From Aestuariivirga sp. (GTDB lineage: Bacteria; Pseudomonadota; Alphaproteobacteria; Rhizobiales; Aestuariivirgaceae): a DNA stretch of 64,000 nucleotides. The DNA lies in assembly GCF_020252395.1 (NCBI RefSeq), contig NZ_JADCDB010000004.1, positions 1 to 64,000 of the forward strand. Reading direction: 5' to 3'. The notes beneath the pieces are model-generated. The model ran no database searches. It saw only the letters and a list, made by a program, of their open reading frames with translations, and was not told the origin of the DNA. Below, piece by piece: positions 33,595 to 41,298 of this stretch; within the stretch, counting starts at the first letter, position 1; every line of letters begins with the position of its first letter. Made by a program: the position numbers and the translations under genes.

Positions 33595-35262
33595 ATGGCG
33601 GCAGTGGAGAGCGAAGTGTCCTCAACGGTTTGCGTGACCCATCTCGTGAGCCATTTGGACCAGGCGGCCACCTCCGTGGAGACCATTCTTGCCAAGGCCA
33701 AGGCCAGGCTCGCGGCCCGGGTGATGCCGGGTGGCAAGATCAATTCGCGCCTTCTGGATGAGGAACAGCATGCGGCACACGGTCTCGCCTGGCTCGCGAC
33801 CTATGCCGCGACGCTGCGCGAGCTTGCTAATTACGCCCTCCGCCTCGAGGCGGAAGGCAAGCTCGGCGAGACCGAGCAGCTCACCATCCAGATCGCGGCG
33901 GGCGAATATGTGAACCACGTGGCCGGCGGCATTCCGATGAACCAGGGCGAATTCCTGCGCCTGACCGAGCTTGGCCTCACCCGCAGCGAGACGGCGGGGC
34001 TGCATGACCTGGTGCTCACCGAGCGCGGCAATACAGTGGCAGCGCGCCGCCGCCTGGTCGAGCTTTTCGCCGACGATAATTTTGGTTCTTCCGGCCTCGA
34101 CGGGACGCTCACCGAAATGCGCGAGACGATGCGCCGCTTCATCGAGACCAAGGTGGCGCCCCATGCCCACCAGTGGCACCTCGACAATGCCTATGTGCCG
34201 ATGGAGATCGTCAAGGAGCTGGCGGAGCTCGGCGTCTTCGCGCTCACGCTGCCGGAGGAATATGGCGGCCTCGGCCTGTCCAAGGAATCGATGTGCGTTG
34301 TATCCGAGGAGCTGTCGCGCGGCTGGATCGCGGTGGGCTCGCTCGGCACCAGGGCCGAGATCGCCTGCGAGCTGATCCTGTGCGGCGGCACCAAGGAGCA
34401 GAAGGAAAAGTGGCTGCCGAAGATCGCGAGCGGGGAGATTCTCCCCACGGCCGTCTTCACCGAACCGAACACCGGCTCCGACCTCGGCAGCTTGCGCACC
34501 CGGGCGGTGCGCGATGGCGATGTCTACAAGGTGACGGGCAACAAGACCTGGATCACCCACCCGGTGCGCGCCGACGTGATGACGCTCTTGGCCCGCACCA
34601 ACCCGGACGAGACGGGCTACAAGGGCCTCTCGATGTTCCTTGCCGAAAAGCCGCGTGGCACCGACGAGAACCCCTTCCCGGCGAAAGGAATGACCGGCGG
34701 CGAGATCGAGGTCCTTGGCTATCGCGGCATGAAGGAATACGAAATCCGCTTCGAGGATTTCGAGGTGAAGGCGGAGAACCTGCTCGGCGGCATCGAGGGC
34801 CAGGGCTTCAAGCAGTTGATGCAGACCTTCGAGGCCGCGCGAATCCAGACCGCAGCGCGCGCTGTCGGTGTGGCACAGTCGGCGCTCGACATCGGGCTTA
34901 AATACGCGACGGACCGCTCGCAGTTCGGCACGCCCATCATCAGCTTCCCGCGCATCGCTGACAAGCTCGCGCTGATGGCGGCGGAGACCATGGCGGCACG
35001 CCAGCTGACGCTGTTCGCGGCGCGCGAAAAGGACGCAGGCCGCCGCTGCGACCTTGAGGCAGGCATGGCGAAGCTTTTGGGCGCGCGCGTTGCCTGGGCT
35101 GCGGCCGACAATGCGCTGCAGATCCACGGCGGCAATGGTTTTGCTCTGGAGTATAAGGTCAGCCGCGTGCTATGCGATGCGAGGATCCTCAACATCTTCG
35201 AGGGCGCCGCGGAAATCCAGGCGCAGGTGATTGCGCGGCGGCTGCTGGAAGGCCGGAATTGA
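33595..35262 (+). CDS. mcd: (2S)-methylsuccinyl-CoA dehydrogenase
   Basis: This flavoprotein oxidises methylsuccinyl-CoA to mesaconyl-CoA in the ethylmalonyl-CoA pathway of acetyl-CoA assimilation. The 555-residue length is the key: ordinary acyl-CoA dehydrogenases have about 380, whereas Mcd carries an extra N-terminal helical domain of about 160 residues, seen here before LTEMRETMRRFIETKVAPHA. The dehydrogenase core has FTEPNTGSDLGSLRTRAVRD for FAD/substrate binding and YATDRSQFGTPI. NIFEGAAEIQAQVIARRLL carries the glutamate of the C-terminal active-site motif. ccr and ecm within 8 kb confirm the pathway. The start has GAAGGATTTC before it. Confidence 0.9.
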   Translation: MAAVESEVSSTVCVTHLVSHLDQAATSVETILAKAKARLAARVMPGGKINSRLLDEEQHAAHGLAWLATYAATLRELANYALRLEAEGKLGETEQLTIQIAAGEYVNHVAGGIPMNQGEFLRLTELGLTRSETAGLHDLVLTERGNTVAARRRLVELFADDNFGSSGLDGTLTEMRETMRRFIETKVAPHAHQWHLDNAYVPMEIVKELAELGVFALTLPEEYGGLGLSKESMCVVSEELSRGWIAVGSLGTRAEIACELILCGGTKEQKEKWLPKIASGEILPTAVFTEPNTGSDLGSLRTRAVRDGDVYKVTGNKTWITHPVRADVMTLLARTNPDETGYKGLSMFLAEKPRGTDENPFPAKGMTGGEIEVLGYRGMKEYEIRFEDFEVKAENLLGGIEGQGFKQLMQTFEAARIQTAARAVGVAQSALDIGLKYATDRSQFGTPIISFPRIADKLALMAAETMAARQLTLFAAREKDAGRRCDLEAGMAKLLGARVAWAAADNALQIHGGNGFALEYKVSRVLCDARILNIFEGAAEIQAQVIARRLLEGRN

Positions 35263-36089
35263 CCCGCACGATCCTCATCACCGGCTGTTCCACCGGCATT
35301 GGCTGGACCTGTGCGCTTGGCATGAGAGAGCGCGGCTGGCGGGTCTTCGCGACGGCGCGGCAGCCAGAGGACCTTGCGCGGTTGGAAGCGGAAGGCGTCG
35401 ACGCGGTCCATCTCGATTATGCCGATCCGGCTTCGGTGACGGCCTGCGCGAATGAAGTGGCGGCTCGCACCGGCGGCAAGCTGGATGCGCTGTTCAACAA
35501 TGGCGCCTTCGGGCAGCCGGGTGCGGTGGAGGACCTGCGGCGCGAGGTGCTGGAACAGCAATTCGCCTGCAATGTCTTTGGCTGGCATCAGCTGACGCGC
35601 GACTGCCTGCCGCTGATGCGCGCCAATGGCGGAGGCCGCATCGTGCAGTGCTCCTCCGTCCTCGGCCTCGTGGCGCTTAAATGGCGCGGCGCCTATAACG
35701 CATCGAAATTCGCCATCGAGGCGCTGGCCGATACGCTGCGGCTTGAGCTGCGCGGCTCCGGCATCTTCGTGTCGCTAATCGAGCCGGGGCCGATCGCCAG
35801 CAAGTTCGTCGAGACCTCGCTGAAGAATTTCGACAGGAACATCGACGAGGCCTCGTCCCACTACAAGGAGGCTTATGCGAAGCAGCGTGCAAGGCTGGGC
35901 CGCGGCGGTTCGGCGCGCTACAAGCTGGGGCCGGAGGCGGTGCTGGAGAAACTTGTCCACGCTGTGGAGTCCCCTCGCCCCCGCGCGCGCTATTACGTGA
36001 CCAAGCCAACGCACTACATGGCCATCGCCCGGCGCATCCTGCCGCAACGGGTATTTGATTACGTGCTCGACAAGGCGTCGGACCAATAG
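35259..36089 (+). CDS. short-chain dehydrogenase/reductase
   Basis: This 276-residue SDR starts with TTG overlapping the mcd stop (TTGA), so it is co-translated with mcd. Cofactor motif ILITGCSTGIGWTCALGMRE, NNGAFG in the NNAG position, catalytic Ser in VQCSSVLGLVALKWRGAYNA with YNASK, and a C-terminal extension typical of SDRs acting on lipids or retinol-like substrates (PRARYYVTKPTHYMAIARRI). The coupling suggests a link with acyl-CoA or PHB metabolism, but no pathway step obviously needs it. Confidence 0.8.
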   Translation: MTRTILITGCSTGIGWTCALGMRERGWRVFATARQPEDLARLEAEGVDAVHLDYADPASVTACANEVAARTGGKLDALFNNGAFGQPGAVEDLRREVLEQQFACNVFGWHQLTRDCLPLMRANGGGRIVQCSSVLGLVALKWRGAYNASKFAIEALADTLRLELRGSGIFVSLIEPGPIASKFVETSLKNFDRNIDEASSHYKEAYAKQRARLGRGGSARYKLGPEAVLEKLVHAVESPRPRARYYVTKPTHYMAIARRILPQRVFDYVLDKASDQ

Positions 36090-36173
36090 GCCCCGTGCGC
36101 GCATTGGCGCCTTGACGGGAACCCCGCCTGCCGCCATGGCTTGGCCCAGACATCGGGAATTCCGGAGCGCGCC

Positions 36174-36359
36174 GTGTTCTTCCAGTACTTGAGCTACATT
36201 GCGACGGGGGCGGTGGCGATCGTGCTGCTGCTCGGCCTTGCCAACATGTTCCGCGGCGGCTCGTCCAACACATCGCAGAAGCTCATGCGCTGGCGCGTGG
36301 GGTTGCAGGCCGTGGCCATCGTCATCCTCATGGCCGCCTTCTATGTCACCCACCGGTAG
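36174..36359 (+). CDS. twin-transmembrane (HIG1-like) protein
   Basis: This 61-residue protein has two hydrophobic helices (YIATGAVAIVLLLGLANMFR and LQAVAIVILMAAFYV) joined by a short loop, GGSSNTSQKLMRWRVG. It matches the twin-transmembrane/HIG1_N type common in alphaproteobacteria, related to respiratory supercomplex factors. GTG 36174 is chosen because GGAG lies seven bases upstream. The longer frame from 36141 lacks such a site. Confidence 0.75.
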   Translation: MFFQYLSYIATGAVAIVLLLGLANMFRGGSSNTSQKLMRWRVGLQAVAIVILMAAFYVTHR

Positions 36360-36417
36360 CGCTTGAAAACCGGCTTGCGCCTTCCCATGTCCTTCGCTGC
36401 CCGGCGGAGGGATTGCG

Positions 36418-36765
36418 ATGGTTGCCACGGCTGACGAATTCGAGGTGAAGCAGAAATTCTTCCCCAAGCTCGCCCGGGTGCTGGCGCGCGTGCCGCTGGC
36501 GGATGAGCTGGTTGCGGCCTATTACGCCGCCTTCGACCGGGCAACACCGCTGAAGGCCAAGGGCATCCTGGTGGGCGCGCTGGCTTATTTCGTCCTGCCG
36601 GTCGATGCATTGCCGGACTTCGTGCTGGGGCTGGGCTTCACCGATGACATGGCCGTGCTGCTCGCCGCCTACAACATCGTGCGCAACCATGTGACAGACG
36701 AGCACCGCCGGCGCGCACGGGAAACCATCGCCCGCATCAGGGCCGGCGCACCCATTTCCGCGTGA
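36418..36765 (+). CDS. YkvA family protein (DUF1232)
   Basis: This 115-residue protein has the DUF1232 core: KAKGILVGALAYFVLPVDAL and PDFVLGLGFTDDMAVLLAAY, forming a hydrophobic hairpin with the diagnostic YFVLPVDALPD. The charged C-terminus (VTDEHRRRARETIARI) is cytoplasmic. The family has no proven function. CGGAGGGATTGCG precedes the ATG. Its end overlaps the convergent EamA transporter gene by 29 bases. Confidence 0.82.
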   Translation: MVATADEFEVKQKFFPKLARVLARVPLADELVAAYYAAFDRATPLKAKGILVGALAYFVLPVDALPDFVLGLGFTDDMAVLLAAYNIVRNHVTDEHRRRARETIARIRAGAPISA

Positions 36766-37639
36766 CAATCAGAACCGCGCCAGCGCAGACAGTCATGCCG
36801 AGGATCTGCACCGGTGCGAGCGTTTCCCCGAAGAGAAAGAACGCCATTAGTGCGGAGACGCCGGGCACCAGGAAGATGAGGCCCGCCACCCGGCCCACGT
36901 CGCCCAGCCTGATCATCAGCATCAACAGCGTGATGGCGCCCAGCGACAAAACGATGACGGACCAGCCGAGCGCGAACCATGCATTGAAGCTGCCATCGAA
37001 GCGCATCTGCTCGCTCAGCACCGCCGGGATGGCGACGGCCAGGGTTGCGCCCACATATTGCCACGCGCCGCCGCTGGCCAGGTTGAGCGAGGTGACGAAG
37101 CGCTTCTGGTAGACCGTGCCGAAAGAGATCGACAGCGCGCCGAAAACGTTGACCGCCGTGGTCACCGGCGTAATGCCGCCGGAGAAACCCGCCTGCAGCC
37201 TGGGTGAGACAACCAGCGCCACACCCAAGATGCCGGCAATGAGGCCGAGCCAGTGGCGGAGCGCAATCTTCTCCTTCACCATCCAGGCGGCGAGGATCGC
37301 CGTCATCAGGGGCTGCAGCCCGACGATCAAGGCCGAAACACCCGCCGGCATGCCATGCGCCACCGCCCAGTAGACGGGGCCCAGATAGCCGCCATGCAGG
37401 AAAGCCCCGGCCACCGTGGCATGCAAGGCTTGAGCGCGGCCCGGCCACGGGGCATGGAGCGCCAGAGCGATGGCGGCGAAGATGACGCCGGCAATGGGAA
37501 AGCGGATGGATAGGAAGGTGAGCGGACCGGCATGGGGTGCGGACAGCCTTGCAACCACGAAGCCCGTCGCCCACATGAAGACAAACAGGACAGGAGCCGC
37601 GGCAATAAGGGCGCGGGTGGCGGGCGTTGCGTGCGTCAT
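36737..37639 (-). CDS. DMT-superfamily (EamA) transporter
   Basis: This 300-residue inner-membrane protein has ten predicted helices in two EamA repeats (first repeat includes PVLFVFMWATGFVVARLSAP and GVSALIVGLQPLMTAILAAW; second repeat GDVGRVAGLIFLVPGVSALM). Such proteins export amino acids or other metabolites. The substrate is not determinable. It overlaps the YkvA gene end. Confidence 0.87.
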   Translation of the reverse strand: MTHATPATRALIAAAPVLFVFMWATGFVVARLSAPHAGPLTFLSIRFPIAGVIFAAIALALHAPWPGRAQALHATVAGAFLHGGYLGPVYWAVAHGMPAGVSALIVGLQPLMTAILAAWMVKEKIALRHWLGLIAGILGVALVVSPRLQAGFSGGITPVTTAVNVFGALSISFGTVYQKRFVTSLNLASGGAWQYVGATLAVAIPAVLSEQMRFDGSFNAWFALGWSVIVLSLGAITLLMLMIRLGDVGRVAGLIFLVPGVSALMAFFLFGETLAPVQILGMTVCAGAVLIVTRKWVRRP

Positions 37640-37696
37640 GCCGCCATTTGCCTTGATTTGGGCGGCATGGCGAGACGGTTAATTCAGGGAGCAGGC

Positions 37697-38407
37697 ATGT
37701 TCGATCCGCAGAAACTTCTGGAGCAGTTCCTGGGCGGAGGCCAGTCCGGCACGCCGGGCAAGGACACCAAGGCGGGTGGCGGCATGTCGCCCGATTTCAT
37801 GAAGGGGCTTGCGACGGGGGGCGTGGCGGGCGGCCTCGCCGGCATCCTGCTGGGCGGCAAGACCTCGAAGAAAATGGCCAAGGGGGCGGTGAAGCTCGGC
37901 GGCACGGCGGCCCTCGCCGGGCTCGCCTACAAGGCTTACGAGTCATGGCGCGCTTCGCAGCAGGCGCCGGCCGCCGGGGTGCCGCCGCCGATGAAGGACG
38001 TGACGCCGAAGCCGGAGGGCACGCGCTTCCTGCCGGCAGCACGCGCCGAGCGCGACGGCATGAGCCTTGCCATCCTGCGCGCCATGATTTCCGCCGCGAA
38101 GGCCGATGGCCACATCGATGCGGAAGAGCACCGGCGCATCTTCGCCAAGCTTGACGAGCTTGACCTTGGCACGGAAGAGAAGGCCTTCATCATCGACGAG
38201 CTGAGAAGGCCGCTGGACATCGACGCGGTGGTGAAGGCGGCGGTGACGCCGGAACTGGCGGTCGAGATCTATGCCGCCTCCGTCCTTGCTATCGACCCGG
38301 ACGACCCGGCGGAACAGGCCTATCTCGCCATGCTGGCCTCGCGCCTGAAGCTCGATCCCGGGCTCAGGGCGGCGGTCGAGACGGAAGCCGCGAAGATGAT
38401 GGCCTGA
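37697..38407 (+). CDS. DUF533 / TerB-like protein
   Basis: The 236-residue protein has a Gly-rich N-terminal part with a membrane-like stretch (GLATGGVAGGLAGILLGGKT, GGTAALAGLAYKAYESW) and a C-terminal acidic TerB-like helical domain (AILRAMISAAKADGHIDAEE, IFAKLDELDLGTEEKAFIID). D-G-H-I-D resembles the TerB metal motif. It is probably an inner-membrane-associated stress protein. The start at 37697 follows CAGGGAGCAGGC. Function unknown. Confidence 0.78.
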   Translation: MFDPQKLLEQFLGGGQSGTPGKDTKAGGGMSPDFMKGLATGGVAGGLAGILLGGKTSKKMAKGAVKLGGTAALAGLAYKAYESWRASQQAPAAGVPPPMKDVTPKPEGTRFLPAARAERDGMSLAILRAMISAAKADGHIDAEEHRRIFAKLDELDLGTEEKAFIIDELRRPLDIDAVVKAAVTPELAVEIYAASVLAIDPDDPAEQAYLAMLASRLKLDPGLRAAVETEAAKMMA

Positions 38408-38434
38408 CCCGCCGCCATGCGCTATTGAGCCGCC

Positions 38435-39334
38435 ATGACGGCCAAGCCCGATGACAAGCCCGATGACCTGGGGCCGACCATCGCCCAGTTGGTGCGCGAA
38501 AGCTTCTACCGGCTGTTCGCCGACGAAGCCATTCCGCTGGCCGGCAACATCGCCTTCCGCACGCTGTTCTCGCTGTTCCCCTTCCTGATCTTCCTCACGG
38601 CGCTGGCCGGCTTCTTCGGCAACGACGATCTGGCGGGGGGTGTGGTCAGCTTCCTGCTCGGCGTCGCCCCGGCCAGGCTGGTGGAGCCGCTGGTGCCGGA
38701 GATCCGCTCGGTCCTCACCGTGCCGCGCAGCGGGCTTCTCTCCATCTCGGCGCTGATCACCATCTGGAGCGCCATGGGCGGGGTAGACAGCGTGCGGGTG
38801 GGCCTTAACCGGGCCTATGACCTGCGCGAGACGCGGTCGATCTGGTGGCTTTATTTCCAGAACGTGCTGTTCGTCATCGGCTCGGCGATCTTCCTTCTCA
38901 TCTTCGCGCTGCTCATCGTCTTCGCACCGGTGATGATCCAGATCGCGGAAGTATACGCCCCGGCTCTCAAGGGCCATTTCGTCACCATCGAGCAGCTGCG
39001 CTATCCGATCGGAATCGCGCTGCTGACCGCGGGTGTGCTGCTGTGCCACCGCGTGCTGCCAGCCAAAGCGCTCAATGTGCTGGAGGTGCTGCCCGGCGTG
39101 GTCATCACCGTCGTCGCCTGGGTGATCATGTCCTCGGCCTTTTCGATCTATCTCCTCAAATTCAACACCTTCGCCTCGACCTATGCCTCGCTGTCGGGCG
39201 TCTTCACGGCGATGTTCTTCGTCTATCTCGCCGCCCTGGTGCTGATCCTCGGCGGCGAGGTGAACCGCGTGCTCGAAGTGCGCCGGATCATGCGCATGCA
39301 GCGCTTCAAGGAGCGCGAGGACGCGGAGGTATAG
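38435..39334 (+). CDS. YihY/BrkB family inner-membrane protein
   Basis: The 299-residue protein has about six membrane helices. The family pattern is clear: IPLAGNIAFRTLFSLFPFLI near the N-terminus, ILTTIWSAMGG-type ALITIWSAMGGVDSVRVGLN and NRAYDLRETRSIWW in the middle, and FNTFASTYASLSGVFTAMFF with YLAALVLILGGEVNRVLE at the end. The family was once mislabelled RNase BN. It may be a transporter or virulence-linked envelope protein. Confidence 0.88.
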   Translation: MTAKPDDKPDDLGPTIAQLVRESFYRLFADEAIPLAGNIAFRTLFSLFPFLIFLTALAGFFGNDDLAGGVVSFLLGVAPARLVEPLVPEIRSVLTVPRSGLLSISALITIWSAMGGVDSVRVGLNRAYDLRETRSIWWLYFQNVLFVIGSAIFLLIFALLIVFAPVMIQIAEVYAPALKGHFVTIEQLRYPIGIALLTAGVLLCHRVLPAKALNVLEVLPGVVITVVAWVIMSSAFSIYLLKFNTFASTYASLSGVFTAMFFVYLAALVLILGGEVNRVLEVRRIMRMQRFKEREDAEV

Positions 39335-39385
39335 GGCGCTTGCGCTGCCGTCTTCCCGCGCTGAAGGAACGGGAGAACACGAGTT

Positions 39386-40681
39386 TCACGTTCCTGACGC
39401 CTCGATCGCGTCGTCCAGCGTTTTGAGCCCCGTCACCGGCGCGGACACCAGCACGGCCATGTTGCCGGGGCGGTGTTCGTTCTTCCACATTTTCATGTGG
39501 GCCTTGGGAATGTCAGCCCAGCTATAGACCTCCGACATGCAGGGGTCGATGCGGCGCGCCATAACCAGCTTGTTGGCGGCGGAGGCCTGCATGAGGTTGG
39601 CAAAGTGGGAGCCCTGGACGCGCTTCTGGTGCATCCAAAGGTACCGCGCATCCATGGTGAGGTTGAAGCCCGTGGTGCCCGCACAGATAACGATCATGCC
39701 ACCGCGCCTCGTCATCAGCACCGAGACGGGGAAGGTTGCCTCACCTGGATGTTCCACCACCATGTCGACATTGTTGCCCTTGCCGGTAAAATGCCAGATG
39801 GCTTTGCCGAAGTCGCGCGCACCCTTCATCCAGTCGTTGTACTCGGGCGTGCCCACCGTTGGCATCTGGCCCCAGCAGGTGAACTTCTTGCGGTTGATGA
39901 CGCCCTTGGCGCCGAGCTGCATGACAAAATCCGCCTTGTCGTCCTCGGAGATCACACCGATGGCATTGGCGCCCGTGGTCGCCGCAAGCTGGATGGCCAT
40001 GGAGCCGAGGCCGCCGGAAGCACCCCAGACGAGAACGTTCTGCCCCGCGCTCAGCACATGCGGGCGGTGGCCGAACAGCATGCGATAGGCGGTGGCAAGG
40101 GTGAGGGTATAGCAGGCCGCCTCCTCCCAGCTCAGATGGGCGGGTTTGGGCAGCAATTGCCGGGCCTGCACGCGGGTGAACTGCGCGAATGAGCCATCCG
40201 GCGTCTCATAACCCCAAATGCGCTGCGAGTTGGAGAGCATCGGGTCGCCGCCGTTGCACTCCTCGTCGTCGCCATCGTCCTGGTTGCAGTGGATGACGAC
40301 CTCGTCGCCCAACTTCCAGCGCTTCACCTTGGAGCCCACCGCCCAGACGATCCCTGAGGCATCCGAGCCCGCGATGTGGAAAGGGTTCTTGTGACCGTCG
40401 ATGGGCGAGATGGGCTTGCCCAATGCCGCCCAGACACCGTTGTAGTTGACGCCGGCCGCCAGAACGAAGACGAGGCACTCGTCCTCGCCGATCTCCCAGG
40501 TGGGGACAACCTCAACCTGCATGGCGCCGTCCGGCGCGCCATGGCGATCCCGGCGGATGCACCAAGCATACATCCTGACCGGCACATGGCCAAGCGGCGG
40601 GACTTCGCCCACCTCATAGAGGTCCTTCACCGGGGCCTTGGCATTGGCCGTGGCGGCGGATTTGGCGGCGGCGGAACTCAT
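39386..40681 (-). CDS. ccr: crotonyl-CoA carboxylase/reductase
   Basis: This is the key enzyme of the ethylmalonyl-CoA pathway: reductive carboxylation of crotonyl-CoA to ethylmalonyl-CoA with NADPH and CO2. The 431-residue medium-chain reductase has ALTLATAYRMLF-type domain linker (CYTLTLATAYRMLFGHRPHV) and nucleotide loop VWGASGGLGSMAIQLAATTG. The insertion CNQDDGDDEECNGGDPMLSN and AWCIRRDRHGAPDGAMQVEV are diagnostic of Ccr rather than simple quinone/enoyl reductases. ATG 40681 is chosen, with GAGGAGACG upstream. The frame continues to 40813 but through promoter sequence. It is divergent from the small membrane gene at 40845. Confidence 0.95.
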   Translation of the reverse strand: MSSAAAKSAATANAKAPVKDLYEVGEVPPLGHVPVRMYAWCIRRDRHGAPDGAMQVEVVPTWEIGEDECLVFVLAAGVNYNGVWAALGKPISPIDGHKNPFHIAGSDASGIVWAVGSKVKRWKLGDEVVIHCNQDDGDDEECNGGDPMLSNSQRIWGYETPDGSFAQFTRVQARQLLPKPAHLSWEEAACYTLTLATAYRMLFGHRPHVLSAGQNVLVWGASGGLGSMAIQLAATTGANAIGVISEDDKADFVMQLGAKGVINRKKFTCWGQMPTVGTPEYNDWMKGARDFGKAIWHFTGKGNNVDMVVEHPGEATFPVSVLMTRRGGMIVICAGTTGFNLTMDARYLWMHQKRVQGSHFANLMQASAANKLVMARRIDPCMSEVYSWADIPKAHMKMWKNEHRPGNMAVLVSAPVTGLKTLDDAIEASGT

Positions 40682-40732
40682 GTCGTCGTCTCCTCGATAC
40701 AATAATGCCGAGAATACCCGAGGAAGGACGGT

Positions 40733-40745
40733 CTCGCACCGCAAC
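40733..40745. promoter_or_regulatory. near-palindrome upstream of ccr
   Basis: Read on the ccr strand the site is GTTGCGGTGCGAG, 51 bases before the ccr ATG. It shares GTTGCGGTGC with the site before ecm and GTTGCG-TGC with the site before mcd. It could serve both ccr and the divergent gene at 40845, whose candidate -35 (TTGACA) is at 40789-40794. Confidence 0.5.
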
Positions 40746-40844
40746 AAAAGGAGGGGTGTGGAGCCGTTCACCCGCTGACTGGACCACCTTGACAAGAGAC
40801 TTCTAGAATACAAAATCTAAGGTTGGTAATGACGAGACTCACAG

Positions 40845-41150
40845 ATGTCGAATGTCCTTTACTGGTGGAACAGCGTGTTGCTCCCGCCGACGGTATTGCC
40901 GTTGGCACTTGTCTGTTCGATCCTCGGTACAGTGATTTTGTCGATCTACCTGCGTTGGCAGGGGGTGATGACGCTGATGATCAGTGCCGTGGTCCTGTTC
41001 ATCGGGGCCTATCTCGGCAACGTCCTGACTGCCAATGTCGACATACCACTCGACCAATTCTACGTGAGGCCGATCTTCGTGTCGATCGTCGGCATGTCGG
41101 TCGCCGCGCTTGTGCTGCTGCTGATTTTTCTGAAGAACCAGAACGAGTAG
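40845..41150 (+). CDS. small hypothetical membrane protein
   Basis: This 101-residue protein has three predicted helices: SVLLPPTVLPLALVCSILGT, GVMTLMISAVVLFIGAYLGN and VRPIFVSIVGMSVAALVLLL. I recognise no family. It starts 163 bases from the ccr start in the opposite direction and is followed by ecm after about 150 bases, so it lies between two ethylmalonyl-CoA pathway genes. Confidence 0.6.
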   Translation: MSNVLYWWNSVLLPPTVLPLALVCSILGTVILSIYLRWQGVMTLMISAVVLFIGAYLGNVLTANVDIPLDQFYVRPIFVSIVGMSVAALVLLLIFLKNQNE

Positions 41151-41278
41151 AGCGAGGGACCCTCACGGGCCTTGGCATTTGCGGCTGACAGCCGTTAAAG
41201 CCTTGAACGTAATCAATCTCTCGTAGCGGAAATAATTGCAGTCGGGCGCTCAGTTCGCTCGCTTGCCCAAAGGTTGAG

Positions 41279-41291
41279 GTTGCGGTGCAAT
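41279..41291. promoter_or_regulatory. palindromic site upstream of ecm
   Basis: GTTGCGGTGCAAT contains TTGC-GGT-GCAA, a perfect 4-bp inverted repeat with a 3-base centre. It ends only seven bases before ATG 41299, or 25 bases before ATG 41317. It matches the sites before mcd (12 of 13 bases) and ccr (11 of 13). Confidence 0.55.
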
Positions 41292-41298
41292 ATGGCCC

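Noticed and set aside
8480-41291. Treating the MarR palindromes and the ethylmalonyl-CoA gene sites as one motif
   Set aside because: They share GTTGC and GCAA words but the centre is four bases in the former and three in the latter, which changes the spacing of the half-sites. I treat them as different.
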